Assembly: GCA_902362965.1 (NCBI GenBank)
Contig: CABIYQ010000003.1
Location: 163,473 to 227,472, forward strand
Reading direction: 5' to 3'
DNA: 64,000 bases
Source of the DNA: Oscillospiraceae bacterium
GTDB taxonomy: Bacteria > Bacillota > Clostridia > Oscillospirales > Ruminococcaceae
Made by a program: the position numbers and the translations under genes. The notes under the pieces are model-generated. The model had not been told where the DNA came from, did no database searches, and worked only from the letters and a program-made list of their open reading frames with translations. This document shows, piece after piece, positions 59,609 to 64,000 of this stretch. Each line of letters starts with the position of its first letter. The first letter of the stretch is position 1.

Positions 59609-60651
59609 TGATAAAACGACTCATTATACTTATTACTGATATTGCAATTGCAGTTAGTTTGTTACTGGGGATTTGGATTTATTATTACAAAGCACCACGT
59701 TATGGAGTACATGCAGTACCATCTTTAGAAGATATTATTTATCAGAGTGAAAATTCAGGAAAAACTTCATATAACAATAATGATAATAATTATCCTGCTA
59801 CGCGTGTTATTGCAGCTACAGGGGATTGGCATCAAAAATTTGCGAATCATTTTTCAAATACTGTAATTATTACAGATAACAAATATAAAAGTCCAAACCT
59901 CTCTATTGAATTAAGCTATGGAAATATTGAAACCAATCGGCTTGATATGTCGGAAAAAGGAAAACATAAAAAATACGGTACCAAGATAGCCTATACCCTT
60001 GCAGATATTTATATCGGTGATATTACTTGTATTCAGACTGCTTTTGCTCAGGATACTTATGGTATTGGATACTCAGAAAAATTAACAGATATGTCAGCAA
60101 GATTGAAGTCTGTTTTAGCGATAAACGGTGATTCTTATAGTAATAACCGTCATAGAAATAATGGAACAATTATCCGAAATGGTGTGATTTACCGTAATGC
60201 AGATACAGATATGGAAACATGTGTGCTGAATTGGGACGGAACGATGAAGATATATACCCCGCAGGAATTAGATACTCAGACATTGATTGACACCGGTGCA
60301 TATCAAAGCTGGGTCTTTGGTCCAAGCCTTCTGGATGAAAACGGAAAAGCCAAAACAGATTTTCTAACATGGGACTATATCCTGGAATCCCACCCACGAA
60401 CTGCAATCGGATACTATGAGCCGGGACATTATTGTTTTCTATTGGTAGACGGAAGAAAAAAGAATTATTCCAGAGGTATGTTTACTGACGAAATGTCACA
60501 GTTTTTTGAAGACTTAGGATGTAAAGCAGCTTACAATCTGGATGGAGGGCATTGTTCCTTTATGACCTACGGAGACAAGTTCATAAATCATCCTTACAAG
60601 TCAGAACATAAGATTCAGGATGGGATATTTATTACGGAGGGATTATCATGA
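59608..60651 (+). CDS. Phosphodiester glycosidase family protein
   Basis: A 347-residue protein with an N-terminal membrane anchor (about 5-28) and an extracellular NAGPA-like domain. VLAINGDSYSN and GTIIRNGVIYRN, then TAIGYYEPGHYCFLLVDGR and AAYNLDGGHCSFM are marks of this family, which removes a sugar from a sugar-phosphodiester, for example in wall teichoic or exopolysaccharide chains. It follows the PAP2 gene directly (one-base overlap) and is followed by a small membrane protein with a four-base overlap. Confidence 0.88.
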   Translation: MIKRLIILITDIAIAVSLLLGIWIYYYKAPRYGVHAVPSLEDIIYQSENSGKTSYNNNDNNYPATRVIAATGDWHQKFANHFSNTVIITDNKYKSPNLSIELSYGNIETNRLDMSEKGKHKKYGTKIAYTLADIYIGDITCIQTAFAQDTYGIGYSEKLTDMSARLKSVLAINGDSYSNNRHRNNGTIIRNGVIYRNADTDMETCVLNWDGTMKIYTPQELDTQTLIDTGAYQSWVFGPSLLDENGKAKTDFLTWDYILESHPRTAIGYYEPGHYCFLLVDGRKKNYSRGMFTDEMSQFFEDLGCKAAYNLDGGHCSFMTYGDKFINHPYKSEHKIQDGIFITEGLS

Positions 60652-60851
60652 AAATAAAGAATATCTTTTTGTATATATTATCCAATGGATTGATAATATT
60701 TGGACTTACATCACTTGTAATCAAAATATTGGATTGGTATAATCCATTTATGGATTTTTCCGGACATTCAGATATTATACAATGTCTGCTGATTGCTTTT
60801 GCAATTATAACAGGAGTATTTTATCTTTTTTCAAAACAAAAAAAGAAATAG
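60648..60851 (+). CDS. Small two-helix membrane protein
   Basis: A 67-residue protein with two membrane helices (about 5-25 and 43-61) and a Lys-rich C terminus (FSKQKKK). Its ATG overlaps the glycosidase stop (ATGA). It is probably a partner of its neighbours. No family is recognised. Confidence 0.65.
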   Translation: MKIKNIFLYILSNGLIIFGLTSLVIKILDWYNPFMDFSGHSDIIQCLLIAFAIITGVFYLFSKQKKK

Positions 60852-60864
60852 ATCAGAGGTACGT

Positions 60865-61467
60865 ATGCAAAAGATTATGGAATGGATTTCTATCCATAAA
60901 CGAATAATTTGTTTTGTTTCGTTACTGGTAACGTCTGCTCTGTCTGTTTATTGGTATAAATCGGGCATATTGACCGATGAAATAAAAATGCGTCATATGC
61001 TCGATTCAACTGGGATCTTTGCACCTATATTTTTTATAATTGTACAGGCAGTACAAGTTATTATTCCAATATTACCAGGTGCTGTAGGATGTGCGTTTGG
61101 CGTTGCTTTTTTCGGGGCTGTCAAAGGGTTTCTGTATAATTATATCGGGATCTGTATCGGATCTATATGCGCTTTCCTAATAGCAAGAGCATATGGACAG
61201 AATTTTGTGAAAAGCATCACCAGTAAAAGATTTTTCCAGAAGTACAACCGATATCTTACTGATAAGAATCGCTTTGAAAAATTATTTGCGCTGTTGATTT
61301 TTCTGCCAGTTGCTCCGGATGATTTTCTTTGTTATCTTGCCGGCATCAGCAGTATGTCTTTCAGGAAGTTTACGCTGATTATCCTGCTTGGCAAACCGGC
61401 GGCAATTTTGCTGTACAGCATGGGATTATATAAAATTTTTCAATTTATACCACTGTTTATAAAATAG
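60865..61467 (+). CDS. TVP38/TMEM64 (DedA-like) membrane protein
   Basis: A 200-residue membrane protein with five or six helices. IIPILPGAVGCAFGVAFFG and YIGICIGSICAFLIARAYG are the core of the family (SNARE-associated fold, related to DedA); FLPVAPDDFLCYLAGISSM is its re-entrant second half. DedA/UptA proteins carry undecaprenyl phosphate in other bacteria, and TVP38 relatives may move lipids. Placement among lipid-sugar enzymes fits. It follows the previous gene by 13 bases. Confidence 0.9.
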   Translation: MQKIMEWISIHKRIICFVSLLVTSALSVYWYKSGILTDEIKMRHMLDSTGIFAPIFFIIVQAVQVIIPILPGAVGCAFGVAFFGAVKGFLYNYIGICIGSICAFLIARAYGQNFVKSITSKRFFQKYNRYLTDKNRFEKLFALLIFLPVAPDDFLCYLAGISSMSFRKFTLIILLGKPAAILLYSMGLYKIFQFIPLFIK

Positions 61468-61477
61468 GGGGGACAGC

Positions 61478-62485
61478 ATGAAAGTATATATTTATTCTGA
61501 GATGCAGGATAAAATCGAAAAAAGCGGTGTTGGCAGAGCAATTTATCACCAAAAAATGAGTTTACGATTAAATGGTATAGTGTGTGTAGATAGTTATAAA
61601 GACGCTGATGTTATACATATCAATACTGTTTTTTTGAAGTCCGTTTTTCTTGCCCTGAAAGCCAAAAAACTTGGGATACCCATTGTGTATCATGCGCATT
61701 CAACTAAAGAAGATTTCCGCAATTCCTATATCGGATCAAATTTATTTGCGGGATTATTTAAGCGTTGGATCACATTTTGCTATAATCTCGGTGACATCAT
61801 AATAACTCCAAGTGAATATTCAAAAAAACTTCTTGCAAGCTATAATATCAATAAAGAGATACAGGTCATTTCCAATGGAATTGATTTGAATGAATATCGA
61901 AAAAATGAACTTGCTGGAAAAACATTCAGATATCACTATGGATATAGTGATACTGATAAAATCATAATGTCAGCCGGATTAATCATTAAGAGAAAAGGTA
62001 TTCTTGATTTTATAGAATTAGCAAAGCGAATGCCGGAATATCAGTTCATATGGTTTGGAACTGCTGATTTGCGCTTTGCTGGAAAAGAAATTCGCAAAGC
62101 TGTTTCAGAAAAAATCCCTAACCTTACTTTTGCTGGTTATGTTAATTCCAAACAATTGCAGGCAGCATACAGCGGGTCGGATTTGTTTCTGTTTCCATCA
62201 TATGAGGAAACAGAAGGTATTGTTGTATTGGAAGCATTGGCAATGAAAATTCCACTACTATTGCGAGATATTCCTGTTTATAACGGTTGGCTGGAAAAAG
62301 GAAGAGATGTATATCAGGCAAAAAAATTAGATGATTTCGAAAAGATTGCCAGAAACATACTAGAACATAAGTTACCTGATTTAACAGAACAAGGATATCA
62401 GATAATTCAAAAGAAAAATATTCATTACATAGGAAATATACTTTTTAATGTATATAATAAAGTAATAAATACTAAAATAATGTAA
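61478..62485 (+). CDS. GT4 glycosyltransferase, likely diglucosyl-diacylglycerol synthase
   Basis: A 335-residue GT-B enzyme. VYIYSEMQDKIEKSGVGRAI is the start of the CpoA/alDGS group that adds a second sugar to monoglucosyl-diacylglycerol. YHAHSTKEDFRNS, TPSEYSKKLL and SNGIDLNEYRKN follow, and FPSYEETEGIVVLEALAMKI is the donor E-x7-E site. GGGGGG precedes the ATG. With the glycosyltransferase at 56285 it would supply the two-sugar glycolipid anchor. It is the last gene before the degraded region; no terminator is evident. Confidence 0.8.
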   Translation: MKVYIYSEMQDKIEKSGVGRAIYHQKMSLRLNGIVCVDSYKDADVIHINTVFLKSVFLALKAKKLGIPIVYHAHSTKEDFRNSYIGSNLFAGLFKRWITFCYNLGDIIITPSEYSKKLLASYNINKEIQVISNGIDLNEYRKNELAGKTFRYHYGYSDTDKIIMSAGLIIKRKGILDFIELAKRMPEYQFIWFGTADLRFAGKEIRKAVSEKIPNLTFAGYVNSKQLQAAYSGSDLFLFPSYEETEGIVVLEALAMKIPLLLRDIPVYNGWLEKGRDVYQAKKLDDFEKIARNILEHKLPDLTEQGYQIIQKKNIHYIGNILFNVYNKVINTKIM

Positions 62486-62568
62486 AGTAGAGTGTTGGAA
62501 GATAAGTCATCATAAAACATTTTTATCTGACGGTACATTTCATTTGGTGATGGTGGAGTATGATCCCA

Positions 62569-62759
62569 CAGCATAAGCAGGAAAGCAATCAGAAAATGAC
62601 CTGCACTTTTCACTTGCCCGCTGATGCCGACAATCACAATACAACTTGTAAAAAGAACAATTTCAATCCACAGGGAATGACTAAGCATCAAAAGGAGTTT
62701 TACCAAAAGCAGCAGTAATAATTTTGTGCGAGGGTCAAAAGTTAGTTGCCGATACTCAT
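62569..62759 (-). pseudogene. Truncated and frameshifted EcfT gene fragment
   Basis: The minus frame encodes LTFDPRTKLLLLLLVKLLL and GQVKSAGHFLIAFLLML, the start of an energy-coupling-factor transmembrane subunit. Its natural ATG at 62759 overlaps the upstream S-component stop, but the frame runs into TAA after five codons and the homology continues one frame over, so a frameshift has occurred. It is cut off near 62569, where unrelated sequence begins before the glycosyltransferase. Confidence 0.7.
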
Positions 62760-63079
62760 ACCATTCCGACCTTTTCAAAATGCTTTCTGAACAGCTTTTT
62801 GCTGACCACACAGCCAATCAGAGAAAAGATAACCATACCGGCGATCATCACAAGCAGTACCCAAATCGGAAGAAAACCGCCCAACAGGTTTTCAGAGAAG
62901 AACACATAGCTTAAAACATTCAGCTTCGGATTGCGGAATTTTCCTATCCCCGCAATAACTTCCGCCAGGATGCCAGCCACACTGCCGGTCAGAATCACAA
63001 TCCAGATGTTACCTTGTAGCAGCAGGAACAGGCAGGGTAGAATCGCCGCAATAAAGTTCCATTGGCAAAGTGTTTCCAA
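62756..63079 (-). pseudogene. C-terminal half of MptD-like ECF S component
   Basis: A 107-codon minus frame encodes the last helices of a Trep_Strep/MptD-type S component: AGILAEVIAGIGKFRNPKLN, VLSYVFFSENLLGGFLPIW and ending KLFRKHFEKVGMV. The N-terminal half is missing on this strand and instead lies on the plus strand immediately to the right. The gene is therefore broken by an inversion. Confidence 0.7.
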
Positions 63080-63287
63080 GTGTATGGAATGATTTAAAAA
63101 TTGTCCTGTGCTTTGTCGTATTTGTCGTGATCGAAATGTGCTGTATGCCGGTTCCTGTCCTGTATCTGTGTATGTCCAGCCTGATTGCGCGCTGATTGCT
63201 GCCCCAGTCTATATGATGCTGCTGGCAAAAGCGCCCGTACATGGCCCGATCAATTATTCTTTGTTTTTTCTACTCCCGACGGCATAA
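63067..63287 (+). pseudogene. N-terminal half of the same S component, inverted and frameshifted
   Basis: The plus strand encodes KIVLCFVVFVVIEMCCMPV, then PVLYLCMSSLIAR and a stop. Homology resumes one frame over as IAAPVYMMLLAKAPVHGPIN up to a stop at 63285. A direct repeat ctgattgc (63181-63188, 63192-63199) marks an 11-base duplication that explains the frameshift. The fragment faces away from the C-terminal half. Confidence 0.65.
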
Positions 63288-63336
63288 ATGCTCCAAATGG
63301 CAACGAATCTTATACTGCCCATTCCTGGCTCTTTGT

Positions 63337-63900
63337 CTAAATCTCATAGAGTTTGCGATATGTTCCAGGTTTCTCCATCAGCTTATTGTGAGAACCGCAC
63401 TCTGCAAAATGGCCGTTTTCCAAAACGATAATCTGATTGGCGACTACAATCGTGCGGAGTCTGTGAGCAATAACAAGAACCGTCTTTCCGGCAATCAACC
63501 GGGAGATGGCCTCCTGAATCAGCACTTCATTTTCTGGGTCAAGGCTTGCTGTTGCTTCGTCAAGCAAAATAATAGGTGCATACTTTAAGAGAGTACGGGC
63601 AATGGAAATCCGCTGACGTTCACCGCCGGACAAGTTGCTGCCATTCTCGCCCAACATAGTGTGATACCCATCCGGCAATTTCTGGACAAACTCGTCACAA
63701 CAGGCCACTTTTGCTGCGGCAATCACTTCAGCTTCAGTAGCGTCCGAGCGGCCCATTCGTATATTATCCATAATGCTCTGTTTGAACAGGAAGTTATCCT
63801 GGAATACAAAGCTCACAGTTTCCATCAGGGAAGCACTTTCCATATCCCGTATATCAATGCCGCCGATGTTGATTGTTCCCTGTTCCACACCGTAAAGCAT
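63337..63900 (-). pseudogene. Truncated ABC exporter ATPase domain
   Basis: A 187-codon frame holding the last part of an exporter-type ABC ATPase: VSFVFQDNFLFKQSIMDNIR (Q-loop), SGGERQRISIARTLLKYAPI (signature), IILLDEATASLDPE (Walker B) and LVIAHRLRTI (H-loop). The membrane domain and Walker A are missing; the frame starts right where an IS-like sequence begins. Such IrtAB-like exporters usually sit upstream of MptD-EcfT genes, the order kept here. Confidence 0.75.
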
Positions 63901-63902
63901 GG

Positions 63903-64000
63903 CTGGACTTGGTGCTATACTAAAAAAGTGGACAGCAAAAAGCGAAAGATGGTATAATAATAAAAAAAGGAGAGAAACACATGGAAAACACCAAGTATAC
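63903..64000 (+). mobile_element. Left end of an IS3-like insertion sequence (partial)
   Basis: From about 63903 the sequence TGGACTTGGTGCTATACTAA with AAAAAGTGGACAGC looks like an IS3-family terminal region, followed by AAAGGAG and an ATG at 63981 starting a plus-strand frame reading MENTKY that runs off the window. It begins exactly where the ABC ATPase homology stops. Confidence 0.55.
63981..64000 (+). CDS. Start of putative IS transposase ORF A (partial)
   Basis: The ATG at 63981, with AAAGGAG at 63968-63974, opens a frame of which only six codons (MENTKY) are visible. The position right after an IS-like end suggests the transposase orfA of an IS3-type element. The rest lies outside the window. 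Confidence 0.45.

Overview
The window reads as one chromosomal stretch of a low-GC anaerobic Firmicute, most likely a Ruminococcus-like member of the Oscillospiraceae. The pointers are AT-rich intergenic DNA, strong AGGAGG ribosome sites, frequent TTG and GTG starts, pyruvate formate-lyase with its activase, an [FeFe]-hydrogenase maturase (hydE), no respiratory genes, and a tetrapyrrole operon that stops at the siroheme/corrinoid branch. The species call is inference; no rRNA, tRNA, CRISPR array or replication origin is visible.

Layout. 1-3.05 kb: ferrous-iron uptake (two feoA, feoB, a Cys-rich FeoB partner). 3.1-17.2 kb, minus strand: a zinc-ribbon/PASTA pseudokinase; a five-gene operon (murD, two M42 aminopeptidases, GNAT, methionine gamma-lyase-like); a membrane protein, a cupin, a small membrane protein and rarA; glyA; a DUF6514-like gene; an MFS exporter paired with a zinc-dependent phospholipase C-like protein. 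17.2-21.1 kb: pflA, pflB and an Rrf2 regulator. 21.2-28.2 kb, plus strand: hemA, precorrin-2 dehydrogenase, an intruding GNAT, hemC, cobA-hemD, hemB and hemL, which together convert glutamyl-tRNA to sirohydrochlorin or siroheme. 28.2-45.4 kb: cls, mrp, rpoB-rpoC under its own promoter with a long leader, comM, rodA, hydE, tcdA, GNAT and guaA.

The 3' end of guaA (45.37 kb) looks like a border between core and accessory DNA. Beyond it come nested palindromes and GGCAAC repeats, a small unknown gene, a LysR regulator with a large palindromic operator, a flavodoxin and two aldo/keto reductases. Then come a DUF368 undecaprenyl-phosphate flippase candidate with a two-component system and an EamA transporter, a secreted protein and an ABC-2 exporter. 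A tightly overlapping envelope-glycolipid cluster follows (54.7-62.5 kb): two GT4 glycosyltransferases resembling mono- and diglucosyl-diacylglycerol synthases, a DPM1/GtrA fusion, a PAP2 phosphatase, a phosphodiester glycosidase, a TVP38/DedA-like protein and a small phospholipase C-like protein.

The last 1.5 kb is a decayed ECF-transporter/ABC-exporter locus. An S-component gene is split into two oppositely oriented halves, the EcfT gene is frameshifted and truncated, and the exporter ATPase is cut by the start of an IS3-like element running off the end.

The most interesting signals are: a shared GTTAG-N6-CTAAC palindrome before feoA, feoB and pflB; the pseudokinase, which lacks several catalytic residues; the glycolipid cluster next to a polyprenyl-phosphate recycling candidate; the structured rpoB leader and acidic RpoB tail; and the inverted, decaying ECF locus.
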